64,000 nt of DNA from Chloroflexota bacterium (GCA_947475545.1 CANJLL010000009.1:37176-101175); one strand, 5' to 3'; positions 18,551-27,777 are shown, counted from the stretch's first letter. The notes: generated by a model not told the origin, from the sequence alone. A program made the numbers and translations.

Positions 18551-19353
18551 GCGACCCGGTTCCCCATCGCTTCGAGGCGGCCTACCGCGTCCGGTTTGAC
18601 GAGGCGGGCGCCGACGGGCTGGTGCGCGCGTCGTCCGTCCTCCGCTATGCCCAGGACGCCGCCTGGCAGCACGGCGCCGCGCTGGGGCTGACCCGGGACT
18701 GGTACGAGGAGCACCAGCTGATCTGGCTGGTCCGCGCCGTGGACCTGGCGCTGGCGCAGCCGATGCCTGTCGGCGCACAGCTCGACGTGACGACGGCCGT
18801 CGTGGGCCACCGGCGCGTCTGGGCCCGTCGGCGGGTCGAGCTGCGCCTGGCCGGTGACCCGACGGCCGCATCACCCGCCGCCGTCGCGCTCACGGACTGG
18901 GTGCTCATCGACGGGACCGGCCGACTGGTCCGCATCCCCGAATCCTTCAGCACGCTGTTCGGCGTCCCGGCGGCCGACTTCGAGATGACCCGTGTCCACG
19001 CGGCCTCCGCCCCCGAGGGCGTGGCGTCCGTCGGCCTGGCGGTCCGGCCCCACGAAGTGGACCCCAACGGACACCTCAACAACGCCGTCTACCTCGACTG
19101 GCTGGAGGAGGCCGTCGCGGCCGCTGGTGGGGCGCCGGACCTGGCGCGCCTGCCGCGCCGCTATCGGATCGAGTACCTGCAGGCCCTCGCCCAGGGCGCG
19201 GAGACCAGCGTCGTGGCCTGGCAGCCCGCGCCAGGCGCCGCCGGAGCGGCGGCCTCCCCGGCCTCCGCGGCGTGGCAGTGCAGCGTCGTTCGCGGCGCCG
19301 ACGGCGTGGCGGCAGCCCGGGCGCGCCTCACGCTGGGTCCGGAGCCCGCCTGA
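18547..19353 (+). CDS. Acyl-ACP thioesterase (double hotdog, FatA/FatB family)
   Basis: 268 aa from GTG 18547 overlapping the previous stop. Two hotdog halves are visible: residues ~5-130 (VRFDEAGADGLVRASSVLRYAQDAA) and ~150-260 with the catalytic signature HEVDPNGHLNNAVYLDWLEEA, matching the Asn/His region of acyl-ACP thioesterases. It would release free fatty acids from acyl-ACP or acyl-CoA in the cytosol. It ends a three-gene overlapping operon with two unknown proteins. Confidence 0.85.
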   Translation: MSDPVPHRFEAAYRVRFDEAGADGLVRASSVLRYAQDAAWQHGAALGLTRDWYEEHQLIWLVRAVDLALAQPMPVGAQLDVTTAVVGHRRVWARRRVELRLAGDPTAASPAAVALTDWVLIDGTGRLVRIPESFSTLFGVPAADFEMTRVHAASAPEGVASVGLAVRPHEVDPNGHLNNAVYLDWLEEAVAAAGGAPDLARLPRRYRIEYLQALAQGAETSVVAWQPAPGAAGAAASPASAAWQCSVVRGADGVAAARARLTLGPEPA

Positions 19354-19450
19354 CGGGCGTCCCCGTCCTCCGCGACGGCCCATCCGGAGCGTCGCCCGCG
19401 CCCTACAGTTCACGCGCCAGCCCAGAGAGTTCATGCCTGGAGGATCAGCC

Positions 19451-20278
19451 GTGTTGCGCGAGTACGGGGACCTGCGGATCACCATCGAGGACGGGGTGGC
19501 CACCATCGGGATGCTGCCGTCCGGGGACGCTCAGTACAAGCGGATGCGGGAGACCGAGGGGAAGGTCAAGAAGTTCTTCCCCAAGCACAAGGAAGTCGGC
19601 GAGGCGATCGAGGAGCTGCGCGGCGACAACGACGTCCGCGTGATCATCCTGACGGGCCTGGGCGACATGTTCTTCATCCCGCCGTCCAGCGGCCCCGGCA
19701 TCCAGGCCCACGACCCGGGCGAGGACTGGGATCTCACGCAGGGCCTGGCGCGCACCTTCAACGCCATCATCGAGTGCGAGAAGCCGATCGTCGCGCGGGT
19801 CAACGGCGCCGCGGTGGCCTTTGGTTCCAGCCTGGTCTTTGCCTGTGACTTCGTCGTGGCGGACGAGGAGGCGATGATCGCCGACTACCACCTGGGGATG
19901 GGCGAGCTCCCCTTTGGCCGGGCGGACTTCGGCGTGGTGCCGGGTGACGGCGGGTCGGTCTTCGTGCCGATGCAGATGACGCTGGCCCATGCGCGCGACT
20001 TCCTGCTGCTGGCGCGCCCGTTCACCGGCCGCGAGCTGGCCGACCTGGGCTACATCCACAAGGCCGTGCCAAAGGACCAGCTGGACGCCGCGGTCAAGGA
20101 GCTGTGTGACCGCCTGCTGAAGCGAACGCCCTACGCGCTGGCGTGGTCCAAGCGGGTGCTGAACCGGCGCATCGCCCAGCAGTTCGCGCTCACCTTCGAC
20201 GCCGCGTGGGCGTACGAGATGGTCAATTTCTACATGGAGCACGCGGCCAGGAGCGAACGAGGGAAAACCCTCCTCTAG
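19451..20278 (+). CDS. Enoyl-CoA hydratase/isomerase (crotonase) family protein
   Basis: 275 aa. I choose GTG 19451 because GGAGG lies 7 nt before it; the ATG at 19433 is also in frame. Crotonase features are VRVIILTGLGDMFF, the oxyanion-hole stretch VNGAAVAFGSSLVFACDFVVA and the C-terminal helix. The usual second catalytic Glu position is replaced within a run of Gly/Asp (FGVVPGDGG), so the precise reaction is uncertain. A TACAGT hexamer at 19403 may be the -10. It stands alone between the thioesterase operon and the Mo-enzyme operon. Confidence 0.82.
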   Translation: MLREYGDLRITIEDGVATIGMLPSGDAQYKRMRETEGKVKKFFPKHKEVGEAIEELRGDNDVRVIILTGLGDMFFIPPSSGPGIQAHDPGEDWDLTQGLARTFNAIIECEKPIVARVNGAAVAFGSSLVFACDFVVADEEAMIADYHLGMGELPFGRADFGVVPGDGGSVFVPMQMTLAHARDFLLLARPFTGRELADLGYIHKAVPKDQLDAAVKELCDRLLKRTPYALAWSKRVLNRRIAQQFALTFDAAWAYEMVNFYMEHAARSERGKTLL

Positions 20279-20387
20279 GCGGGGATCACCGTTTGACAGT
20301 GGCCAGTCCGCAGGGCCAAGATGTACCGACTCGGCGCCTGCCGGGCCGATCGCGCGCGCGACGGATAGGGCATTCGTCCGGAGTCAC

Positions 20388-20687
20388 ATGATCCAGTGCA
20401 AGGTGATCTTCGCTGGGCTCATCAAGCGGGTCGCGGGGACGTCGGAGATGACGGTCACGCTGCCTGCCGATTCGACGCTGGGCGACCTTCTCGCCGATCT
20501 CACGGCGCGCTTCGGGCAGGAGTTTGAAGACAAGATCCTGTTGAACGGTGACCTCGCGAACCACGCCGTCGTGATGATCGACGGCGAGTACGCCCGGGAG
20601 GTCGGCGGGATGCAGGCTCGGCTGGACCGGCAGACGCCGGCCCAGGTCGAGATCGTGTTGCTGGGTCCACCGCTGCTGGGCGGATAG
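20388..20687 (+). CDS. MoaD/ThiS-like beta-grasp protein ending in Gly-Gly
   Basis: 99 aa. The N-terminal strand MIQCKVIFAGLIKRVAG, the DSTLGDLL helix start and the C-terminal LLGPPLLGG fit a MoaD-type sulfur carrier, with the last two residues Gly-Gly as needed for adenylation and thiocarboxylation. It lies 32 bp before a molybdopterin oxidoreductase, so a role in molybdopterin synthesis for that enzyme is likely. It is longer than usual MoaD (about 81 aa). The only E1-like enzyme in the window is at 49039, and whether it acts on this protein is open. Confidence 0.8.
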   Translation: MIQCKVIFAGLIKRVAGTSEMTVTLPADSTLGDLLADLTARFGQEFEDKILLNGDLANHAVVMIDGEYAREVGGMQARLDRQTPAQVEIVLLGPPLLGG

Positions 20688-20719
20688 AGATCTCGGGCAA
20701 GTTCTGAGAGGGGAGAGCC

Positions 20720-23281
20720 GTGGCGGTCGCGCTTCCAATGGCCGGGGTGAAGGAGGACGTCTGGATTCCGACGGCCTGTGACATGTGTTACAACGGCTGC
20801 ACGGTGCAGGTGCACCGCGTAGACGGCGTGGCGGTGAAGGTCGAGGGCATCCCGGGCGTCGGGCCCAACTACGGGATGACCTGCGCCAAGGGCTTGTCGG
20901 CCCTCATGAACGTCTACAGCCCCAATCGCGTCCAGGCCCCCATGGTCCGCACGAACCCCGCCAAGGGCATCGGCGTTGACCCGGGCTGGAAGGAAGTCTC
21001 GTGGGACGAGGCGCTTGACCTGTTTGCCGTCAAGCTCAAGGCCGCGATGGACAAGGATCCGCGGAGCATCCTGACGCACACGTTCGACCGCTACACCTAC
21101 GCCGTCGCCAAGGCCTTCTCCACCGCCGTCGGCAGCCCCAACGTCACGATGGGCTCGGCCGGCATCTTCTGCGGCAACGGCACGCACCCGGTGGCCTTCA
21201 CCCTCACGGCCTCCAACGAGATCCACGACGACCTCAAGTACTGCAACCACCTGCTCATGTTCGGCGCGTCGGCGGGCTTCGTCGGCGGCCACAACGCGAT
21301 GGGCTACAGCGTCGAGATGCAGGACGCCCGCCAGCGCGGCATGAAGCTGACCGTGGTGGATCCGGTCCTCAACTACGCGGCCTCCCATGCCGACGAGTGG
21401 ATCCCCATCCGCCCCGGCACCGACGGCGCCTTCGCGCTCGCGATGATGCGCGAGTGGGTGATCGTCCAGGACAGCTACGACAAGACGTTCCTCAAGCTGC
21501 ATACAAACGCCACGTACCTCGTCGGCGCCGATGGGCGCTACGCCCGCCACGCGACCAGCAACAAGCCGCTCGTCGCGATCGCGGCCACCGGCGCGATCCT
21601 GCCGTACGACGAGGCCCCGTCCGACGAGGCGGCCCTCGAGGGCACCTTCACCGTGGACGGCGTGGAGGTCACCCCGGCGTTTGTTCCTTTCAAGGCACAC
21701 CTCGAGCCGTATACCGCCCAGTTCGCGTCGAAGATCACCTCCATCCCCGCCGCCACGATCACCCGTGTCGCCCACGAGGTCCTCGAGGCCGCCAGCATCG
21801 GCCAGACGATCCAGCTGGAGGGCGATACCTACCCCCTTCGCGGCGCGGCCATCAGCTGGTACCGCGGCATCTCCGCCCATCGTCACGCGATGGCGACTGG
21901 CCAGCTCATGGGCCAGCTCAACATGTTGCTTGGCGCCGTGGACGTCCCGGGCGGCGTCCTCAACTCGTCGTCGATGGGCCCCACCTGGCGGCCCAACCTG
22001 GATCCGGACGGCTTCATCTACCCCGGCAACCCGCTCGCCGGCCACATGAAGCCCGCCCTGCCGCGCCGCAAGGTCTCGGCACCCGAGACCCTGGAGCTCC
22101 AGGAGCTCTTCCCGGTCTCCGTGTATGCCCGGGCGATGCTCTGGCTGGGCCTGCTCGAGGGCGAGAAGTTCGGCCTCCCGTACAAGTGCGAGGTCCTTGT
22201 CCAGTGTCGGGGCAACGTCATGCAGACCTCCGGCGACCCGGAGACGATGGCGAAGGCCTTCCAGACGATCGGGTTCATCGTCTCGATCAACACGTTCCCC
22301 GACGAGACCGCGCAGTGGGCCGACCTGCTCCTGCCGGACATGCACTCCCTCGAGCGTCTCACCCCGCTCGTCGGCAACCCCAACAACTTCACGAACTCGG
22401 CATCCGTTGAGGAATCCGGGACCTGGAACTTCCAGCAGCCGATCGTCAAGGTCGTCGAGAAGGCCCGCAACTGGGGCGAGGTCCTGTTCGACGTCGCCGA
22501 GCGGGCGGGCATCCTCCCGGACATGAACAGCGCCGTGAACGCGGCGTGCCACATCACGGGCGAATATCAGCTCAGGCGCGACCAGAAGTACACCTGGGAG
22601 GACTTCGCCGACCGGTGGACCAAGTCCACGGTGGGTGGCGAGCACGGGCTCGACTACTTCCGCGAGCACGGCTACCTCAAGGAGGACAAGCGGCTCGCCA
22701 AGTACGCCTACCCGATGATCCACCACGGCGGCCGGATCCCGCTGTACCTCGAGCACTTCCTCGACGCCGGAGTGGCCGTCAAGGAGTACACCGACTCCCG
22801 CGGGATCGAGTGGGACACGTCGGACTACGCGGCTGTCATGGACTACCAGCCATGTACCACCGAGAAGCAGGCTCCGGCCCAGTTCGACATGTGGCTGGTG
22901 AACCAGAAGCTCCCGTTCATGGCCGGGACCTACAGCGCGGAGAACCCGCTGCTGATGGACCTTGCCAAGCGCAACAGCAAGGTCTTCAACATCGGGATCA
23001 ACCGGGCCACCGCGCTGAAGAAGGGGATCGCGGACGGCGACGAGATGTGGATCGAGACACCGGCCGGGAAGAAGGTCAAGGGCCTCGCACGGCTGACGGA
23101 GGGGATCCACCCGGAATGCGTCTCCGCGCCGGGCATGTTCGGGCGCACCAGCGCCGGGAACAAGGATGCCGTCGGGCGCGGCGTGCACTTCAACAACCTG
23201 GTCGCGTTCACGCTGGACCACATGGATCCGGTGTCGGCCGCCCTGGACTCCTGCGTCAAGATCAAGGTCAGCAAGGCCTAG
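20720..23281 (+). CDS. Molybdopterin-dependent oxidoreductase, DMSO reductase superfamily, catalytic subunit
   Basis: 853 aa from GTG 20720 after GAGGGGAG. An N-terminal [4Fe-4S] motif (CDMCYNGC near residues 20-27 plus a Cys in TCAKG), molybdopterin-binding domains and a C-terminal MopB-CT domain (ending NNLVAFTLDHMDP...) are present. A Cys in SAGIFCGNGTHPV lies where family members carry the Mo ligand, so a Cys-ligated centre is inferred. There is no Tat signal, so the enzyme should be cytoplasmic. With the ferredoxin and NrfD-type genes downstream it forms a three-subunit membrane complex of the Psr/Phs/TtrABC architecture. The substrate cannot be named. Confidence 0.88.
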   Translation: MAVALPMAGVKEDVWIPTACDMCYNGCTVQVHRVDGVAVKVEGIPGVGPNYGMTCAKGLSALMNVYSPNRVQAPMVRTNPAKGIGVDPGWKEVSWDEALDLFAVKLKAAMDKDPRSILTHTFDRYTYAVAKAFSTAVGSPNVTMGSAGIFCGNGTHPVAFTLTASNEIHDDLKYCNHLLMFGASAGFVGGHNAMGYSVEMQDARQRGMKLTVVDPVLNYAASHADEWIPIRPGTDGAFALAMMREWVIVQDSYDKTFLKLHTNATYLVGADGRYARHATSNKPLVAIAATGAILPYDEAPSDEAALEGTFTVDGVEVTPAFVPFKAHLEPYTAQFASKITSIPAATITRVAHEVLEAASIGQTIQLEGDTYPLRGAAISWYRGISAHRHAMATGQLMGQLNMLLGAVDVPGGVLNSSSMGPTWRPNLDPDGFIYPGNPLAGHMKPALPRRKVSAPETLELQELFPVSVYARAMLWLGLLEGEKFGLPYKCEVLVQCRGNVMQTSGDPETMAKAFQTIGFIVSINTFPDETAQWADLLLPDMHSLERLTPLVGNPNNFTNSASVEESGTWNFQQPIVKVVEKARNWGEVLFDVAERAGILPDMNSAVNAACHITGEYQLRRDQKYTWEDFADRWTKSTVGGEHGLDYFREHGYLKEDKRLAKYAYPMIHHGGRIPLYLEHFLDAGVAVKEYTDSRGIEWDTSDYAAVMDYQPCTTEKQAPAQFDMWLVNQKLPFMAGTYSAENPLLMDLAKRNSKVFNIGINRATALKKGIADGDEMWIETPAGKKVKGLARLTEGIHPECVSAPGMFGRTSAGNKDAVGRGVHFNNLVAFTLDHMDPVSAALDSCVKIKVSKA

Positions 23282-23308
23282 CCAACAGCATCCGGGGGAG
23301 GATGATCG

Positions 23309-23911
23309 ATGACTCGTTGGGGGATGGCCCTCGACCTTGAGCGGTGTGTCGGCTGCTACGCCTGTTCGATGGCGTGCAAGACCGAGAACGGCACGCCGGA
23401 CGGGGTCTGGTACTCACCGGTCTACGAGAAGGAAGTCGGGACGTACCCGAACACCAAGCGGATGTTCATCCCGACGCTCTGCATGCATTGCGAGGACGCG
23501 CCCTGCCTCAACGCGTGCCCGACCAAGGCCATCACCAAGCGGACCGACGGCATCGTGCTGGTCGACCAGACCAAGTGCTGCGGCACCCGGGCGTGCGTCG
23601 CGGCCTGCCCGTACGGCGCCATGAACTACGTCCACGAGGTGCAGGGCGCCTTCGGGGGCGAGCTGATCCAGCTGGAGAAGCAGTCCTTCAAGTCCACGGC
23701 CGGCACGGTCCAGAAGTGCACCTTCTGCTCCCACCGGATCGACGCTGGCAAGTTCGAGCCGGCGTGCGTCGAGGTCTGCCCGACCAAGGCGCGGATCTTC
23801 GGCGACCTTGAGGATCCGGGGAGCGAGATCTCCCGCGTGATCCGTTCCCGGAACGGCAGCCCTGCCCGGCCCGAAGCCGGCACCGGGCCGTCGGTCTACT
23901 ACCTGCGCTGA
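23309..23911 (+). CDS. 4Fe-4S ferredoxin-type electron-transfer subunit (DmsB/NrfC-like)
   Basis: 200 aa with four cysteine clusters: CVGCYACSMAC, CMHCEDAPCLNACP, CCGTRACVAACP and CTFCSHR...CVEVCP. This is the electron-transfer subunit of CISM-type complexes. In the third cluster the second Cys of the C-x2-C-x2-C pattern is Thr, with an extra Cys next to the first, so that cluster may be altered. It follows the Mo subunit by 27 bp, with an SD-like GGGGGAGG, and hands electrons between it and the NrfD-type anchor. Confidence 0.9.
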   Translation: MTRWGMALDLERCVGCYACSMACKTENGTPDGVWYSPVYEKEVGTYPNTKRMFIPTLCMHCEDAPCLNACPTKAITKRTDGIVLVDQTKCCGTRACVAACPYGAMNYVHEVQGAFGGELIQLEKQSFKSTAGTVQKCTFCSHRIDAGKFEPACVEVCPTKARIFGDLEDPGSEISRVIRSRNGSPARPEAGTGPSVYYLR

Positions 23912-23969
23912 GCATCGCCGCGCTGGTCGAGGGACTGCGCGCAACCGGCCAAGTGCCGAGGGGGGACCC

Positions 23970-24917
23970 GTGTCGTCGGTCGTAAACCCGTTCACCGGGC
24001 GCTGGATCATGGAGCCCAAGACCCAGAACGTCTGGGGGAACCAGCACGCAACCTGGTTCACACTGATGGGGATCGGCGGTGGGCTGTTCATCAACAGGCT
24101 GCTGTTCGGCATCGAGCTGGGCCGGTTCTGGGGGATGACCTGGGCTGACATCATCAGCCTGGCGCTCATCGGCGTCGGCGGCCTGATCCTGATCGCCGAC
24201 CTGGGCAAGCCGCTCCGCGTCCTGCGGGCGCTGCTCAACCCGCGAACGTCGTGGATCAGCATCGGGGCCATCGCGGACTTCACGTTCATGGGCCTGGCCG
24301 GCCTGTGGACGCTGGCCGATCTCAATTTCGGTGGGGGCGGCCTGAACCTCACCGGCCTCCCCTGGCACGGCGACGGCACCCTGGGCCTGATCTTCCAGGT
24401 GATTGCGGCCCTGGCGGCGATCGTCGTCATCGCCTACCCCGGCCTGGTGCTCGCGTCGTCGCCCAGCATCCCGTTCTGGAACAGCACGCTCATTCCCATG
24501 CAGTTCCTGGTCAACGGCTTCGCCAGCGGCCTGGCCTGCGGGCTCATCTACGCGGCGATCGTGCCGTCCGACGTGTCCGGTGACGTGCTGACCGGCTGGC
24601 TGTCACTGACGACCGGCCTGCTGGTCCTGTCGGTCTTCCTCCAGATCGCCCATGTCCTCAACGGCCAGTACACCCACGTGGCCGCCAAGGTCGCCGTGCG
24701 GCGCCTCCTCTCCGGCAACCTGCAAGTGGCCTACCTGGGCGGCGTGGTGCTGGCCGGGCTGGTCATCCCGCTCGCGCTCATCGCCTACGCGCTGTCGGAC
24801 TCGGCGGGCTCCAACGCCGCGATGGCCGCCGGCATCGCCGGCGTGCTGATCCTGGCCGGCAACTGGCTGAGCAAGCACACGGTCATCCGCGCCGGCACCT
24901 ACGCCTCGCTCTTCTAG
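23970..24917 (+). CDS. NrfD/PsrC-like membrane anchor subunit
   Basis: 315 aa from GTG 23970 after GAGGGGGG. It has eight to nine membrane segments; the N-terminus carries WFTLMGIGGGLFINRLLFG, a pattern of NrfD-family quinone-interacting proteins, followed by ADLGKPLRVLRALLNPRTSWIS, the conserved loop after the second pair of helices. It anchors the Mo and Fe-S subunits and exchanges electrons with the quinone pool. The catalytic subunit lacks a Tat signal, so the complex should face the cytoplasm. Confidence 0.88.
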   Translation: MSSVVNPFTGRWIMEPKTQNVWGNQHATWFTLMGIGGGLFINRLLFGIELGRFWGMTWADIISLALIGVGGLILIADLGKPLRVLRALLNPRTSWISIGAIADFTFMGLAGLWTLADLNFGGGGLNLTGLPWHGDGTLGLIFQVIAALAAIVVIAYPGLVLASSPSIPFWNSTLIPMQFLVNGFASGLACGLIYAAIVPSDVSGDVLTGWLSLTTGLLVLSVFLQIAHVLNGQYTHVAAKVAVRRLLSGNLQVAYLGGVVLAGLVIPLALIAYALSDSAGSNAAMAAGIAGVLILAGNWLSKHTVIRAGTYASLF

Positions 24918-25017
24918 TCGACTCGCGGGCGGCACGCGCCGCACGAGCCCAACCCCGCAGAACCCGGAGCTCCGTCGGCTGACGGGGCTCCGCCCATCTC
25001 CGAAGGGAAGGACCCAG

Positions 25018-25788
25018 ATGGCCGAGGACAAGAAGTACGGGACCATCGCCTGGCTGAAGCCGGGTGCGCTCGATCGTGAGTCGCTCGACGTGTTCGCCAT
25101 GACGCCCCTGGACGTCAAGCTGGCGGTCTTCACCAACACGGCCGCCGTGTCGATGATGGAGAACCCCAACTTCGACATCTCGTCGTTTGATCGCAACCAG
25201 CGGCCGGGCGTCCTGGAGACGGTCCAGGGGATGAAGGACTACGCCCACCCGGCGTACATCTCGGTCACCGGCGACCTGATCCAGTCCGCGATGGGCCCGG
25301 CGTGGGGCCAGGCGCTGGTGGCGGACATCGAGCGGATCAGCGGCGCCAAGGGCGTCACGGCCATGACCGCCGTGACGGACTGCCTCGACTGGATCGGCAC
25401 CAGGAAGGTCGCGGTAGCGACGCCGTTCCGGAAGAGCCAGAACGACTACATGCACAAGTACCTCACCGAGGCCGGCTACACGGTCACCAGCATCGACGGC
25501 TTCGACACGCACAGCATGCGCGACGTCAAGGCGCTCCCCAAGGACGCCGCCCTGACGCTGGGCAAGCGGGTCTTCGACGAGGACCGCAGCGCCGGCGCGC
25601 TGCTCATCGGCTGCCCGGTCTGGGACCCGTCCCCGTACATCAACGACCTGGAGCAGTACACGGGCGTCCCGGTCATGACCGTCCTGAACGTCATGATCTG
25701 GGCTGGCCTCCACGCCATCGGGCACCCGGGCGGGGTCAAGGGCTACGGCCGGATCCTGGAGGACCCGATCAACCCGCCGAAGGGCTGA
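25018..25788 (+). CDS. Asp/Glu racemase superfamily protein, arylmalonate decarboxylase/maleate isomerase-like
   Basis: 256 aa. Two Rossmann-like halves of the Asp/Glu racemase fold are seen. The C-terminal catalytic Cys is present (LLIGCPVWDPSP, near residue 200), while the N-terminal position reads VTGDLIQSAM with no Cys. Racemases use two cysteines; arylmalonate decarboxylase keeps only the C-terminal one. This pattern therefore favours a decarboxylase-like or isomerase-like activity, as inference. GAAGGGAAGG precedes the ATG. A paralogue follows at 25893. Confidence 0.75.
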   Translation: MAEDKKYGTIAWLKPGALDRESLDVFAMTPLDVKLAVFTNTAAVSMMENPNFDISSFDRNQRPGVLETVQGMKDYAHPAYISVTGDLIQSAMGPAWGQALVADIERISGAKGVTAMTAVTDCLDWIGTRKVAVATPFRKSQNDYMHKYLTEAGYTVTSIDGFDTHSMRDVKALPKDAALTLGKRVFDEDRSAGALLIGCPVWDPSPYINDLEQYTGVPVMTVLNVMIWAGLHAIGHPGGVKGYGRILEDPINPPKG

Positions 25789-25892
25789 CGCGCGATCGAA
25801 CCGCCGGCCGGCCGGGCGTGAGCCCCGCCGGCCGTTCGATTCACGGGCCGCCGGCCGAGCCGTGGCCCGCCTCGACCCGGGGGAGGCCCACG

Positions 25893-26666
25893 ATGACCAG
25901 CACCCGATCGTCCACCGGCACCATCGCCTGGCTCAAGCCGGGTCCGCTCGACCGCGACTCGATGGACGTCTTCGCCATGACCCCGCGCGACGTCCGCCTC
26001 CAGGTCTTCGCCATGCCCCTCTCGACGGCCATGATGGAGGCGGAGGTCTTTGACGGGTCCGGCTTCGACGCCGTCCAGCGGCCACAGGTCCTCGACGTGG
26101 TCCGTGGCATCGAGGCGTACGGCCACCCGGACTTCACCGTGGTCACCGGGGACCTGATCCAGTCGGCGATGGGTCCGGCCTGGGACCGCCGCCTCCGGGA
26201 CGACATCGCGGACATCACCGGTCGCGGCGCCGCCACCGCCATGACAGCCGTGACGGATTGCCTGGACTGGCTGGGCGTCCGTCGCCTGGCCGTGGCCTCG
26301 CCCTTCCGCGACGCACAGAACGACCACATCGTGCGGTACCTGACCGCGGCCGGCTACGAGGTGACCGCGATTGGCGGCTACCCCACCCACGGCCTGGCGC
26401 AGGTGCGCGCCCTCCCGCAGGACGCGCCGTACGTCAAGGGCATGGAGGTCTTCGACCGCGACCGGACGGCCGAGGTGCTCTTTGTCACGTGCCCGCTCTG
26501 GCCGGTGGGTGAGCACACGGCTCCGCTGGAGGACGCCACCGGGGTCCCGGTGCTCACGGTCCCCAACACGATGATCTGGGCGGGTCTCCGGGCAATGGGC
26601 CACCCGGGCGGGGTCAGGGGCTATGGCCGGATCCTGGAGGACCCCCGCAACCCGCCGGATCGCTGA
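25893..26666 (+). CDS. Second Asp/Glu racemase superfamily protein (tandem paralogue)
   Basis: 257 aa, clearly homologous to the preceding protein along its full length (shared GTIAWLKPG, VTGDLIQSAMGPAW, AMTAVTDCLDWLG and MIWAGL stretches). The same single C-terminal Cys is kept (LFVTCPLWPVG) and the N-terminal Cys is again absent. GGGAGG precedes ATG 25893. The 104-bp gap and the divergence suggest an old tandem duplication with different substrates or a heteromeric enzyme. The two lie between the Mo operon and a UbiD/acyl-CoA synthetase pair. Confidence 0.75.
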   Translation: MTSTRSSTGTIAWLKPGPLDRDSMDVFAMTPRDVRLQVFAMPLSTAMMEAEVFDGSGFDAVQRPQVLDVVRGIEAYGHPDFTVVTGDLIQSAMGPAWDRRLRDDIADITGRGAATAMTAVTDCLDWLGVRRLAVASPFRDAQNDHIVRYLTAAGYEVTAIGGYPTHGLAQVRALPQDAPYVKGMEVFDRDRTAEVLFVTCPLWPVGEHTAPLEDATGVPVLTVPNTMIWAGLRAMGHPGGVRGYGRILEDPRNPPDR

Positions 26667-26754
26667 AGCGGCGCTCACCGCGAATCGAAACGGGGAGCCG
26701 GCCGGCTCCCCGTTCTTCGTATCCGGCGCGGGCCATCGCGGCCCGGTCGCGCGC

Positions 26755-27636
26755 CTACCGGCCGGCGACCACGTCCGCCAGCTGGCTCACGGAGTCCAGC
26801 TGCTCGGTGCACGGGCGGAAGACGTACTCGTCCACGCCCGCGTCCTCGCGGCGCTTGAGCATCTCGCGGATCGCCTCGGGGCTGGTGACGATGCCCTTGC
26901 GCATCCGCGCGGCCAGCTCCGGCTTGAAGCCGTAGTTGACCTCGGTGTACTCGTCGGCCTGCGCCTCGGCGTTGGGGCCCAGCGCGAAGTAGCCGCCGTG
27001 CACGTTGCGCGGTGTCCCGGCCCTGCCGGCCGCCGTCCACGCCTCGTTGACCTGGCCGATGAGGCCCGCGACCTGGTCCGGCGCCATGCCGTCCGGCGCC
27101 AGGAAGCCGTCGCCCCAGGCGACGGTCCGACGGATCACCGCGGAGGCGAGATAGCCGCCGATCAGCACCTCCGGGCCGCCGGGTCGAACCGGGATGGGCC
27201 CGATGGGCCCGATCTTCTTCTCCGGGTCGGCGGCTTCGCCCGCCCAGATTCGCTTCAGGATGGGCAGCTGCTCGTCCAGGCGCTTGCCACGCTTGTGGTA
27301 GTCGTAGCCGGTGGCGATGTAGTCCTCCTCGCGGACCGCGACGCCGATGCCCAGGGAGAAGCGGCCCCCGGACAGCGCATCGATGGACGCACACTGGCGG
27401 GCCAGCAGGGTGGTCTCGCGCGTGGGCACCACGATCGCGGTCGTCATCAACCGGATCCGCTGGGTGACGGCTGCCGCCACGGCCAGCGCGATGAGCGGCT
27501 CCTTGGCGTTGAGGACCACGCGGTCGGTGACGGCCAGGCTGGAGAACCCTGCGGCCTCGGCGCGGCGCGCCCACTCGGTGATGAACTCGCCGTCGATATG
27601 GGCCTCGCGAATGGGCAGCCCGATGCCGATCTTCAT
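26755..27636 (-). CDS. LLM-class (F420-dependent-type) flavin oxidoreductase
   Basis: 293 aa from ATG 27636 with AGGAGGT upstream. The 825-aa track ORF that includes it reads antisense through UbiD and is not real there. Luciferase-like TIM barrel: MKIGIGLPIREAH, ASIDALSGGRFSLGIGVAVREEDY and EVLIGGY. The family uses reduced F420 or FMN for hydride transfer or monooxygenation. It is transcribed away from the UbiD gene (142 bp divergent spacer). Confidence 0.85.
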   Translation of the reverse strand: MKIGIGLPIREAHIDGEFITEWARRAEAAGFSSLAVTDRVVLNAKEPLIALAVAAAVTQRIRLMTTAIVVPTRETTLLARQCASIDALSGGRFSLGIGVAVREEDYIATGYDYHKRGKRLDEQLPILKRIWAGEAADPEKKIGPIGPIPVRPGGPEVLIGGYLASAVIRRTVAWGDGFLAPDGMAPDQVAGLIGQVNEAWTAAGRAGTPRNVHGGYFALGPNAEAQADEYTEVNYGFKPELAARMRKGIVTSPEAIREMLKRREDAGVDEYVFRPCTEQLDSVSQLADVVAGR

Positions 27637-27777
27637 CTTGACCTCCTGTGGTCCGGCGCATGCCCGGCGTCGGTACTCGTGGACGCTGTTCCCGAGCGCA
27701 CAATACGCTGCGGGATGCGCCGCCGCGCAGGGATTCCACGGACACGGGCCGGAGCTTGGCCGAGCAAGGGGGACTTG

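Noticed and set aside
20384-23221. 945-aa minus-strand ORF opposite the Mo oxidoreductase
   Set aside because: It is the antisense shadow of a clear 853-aa enzyme and its translation has no domain, only Val/Arg/His-rich sequence typical of GC-rich shadows.
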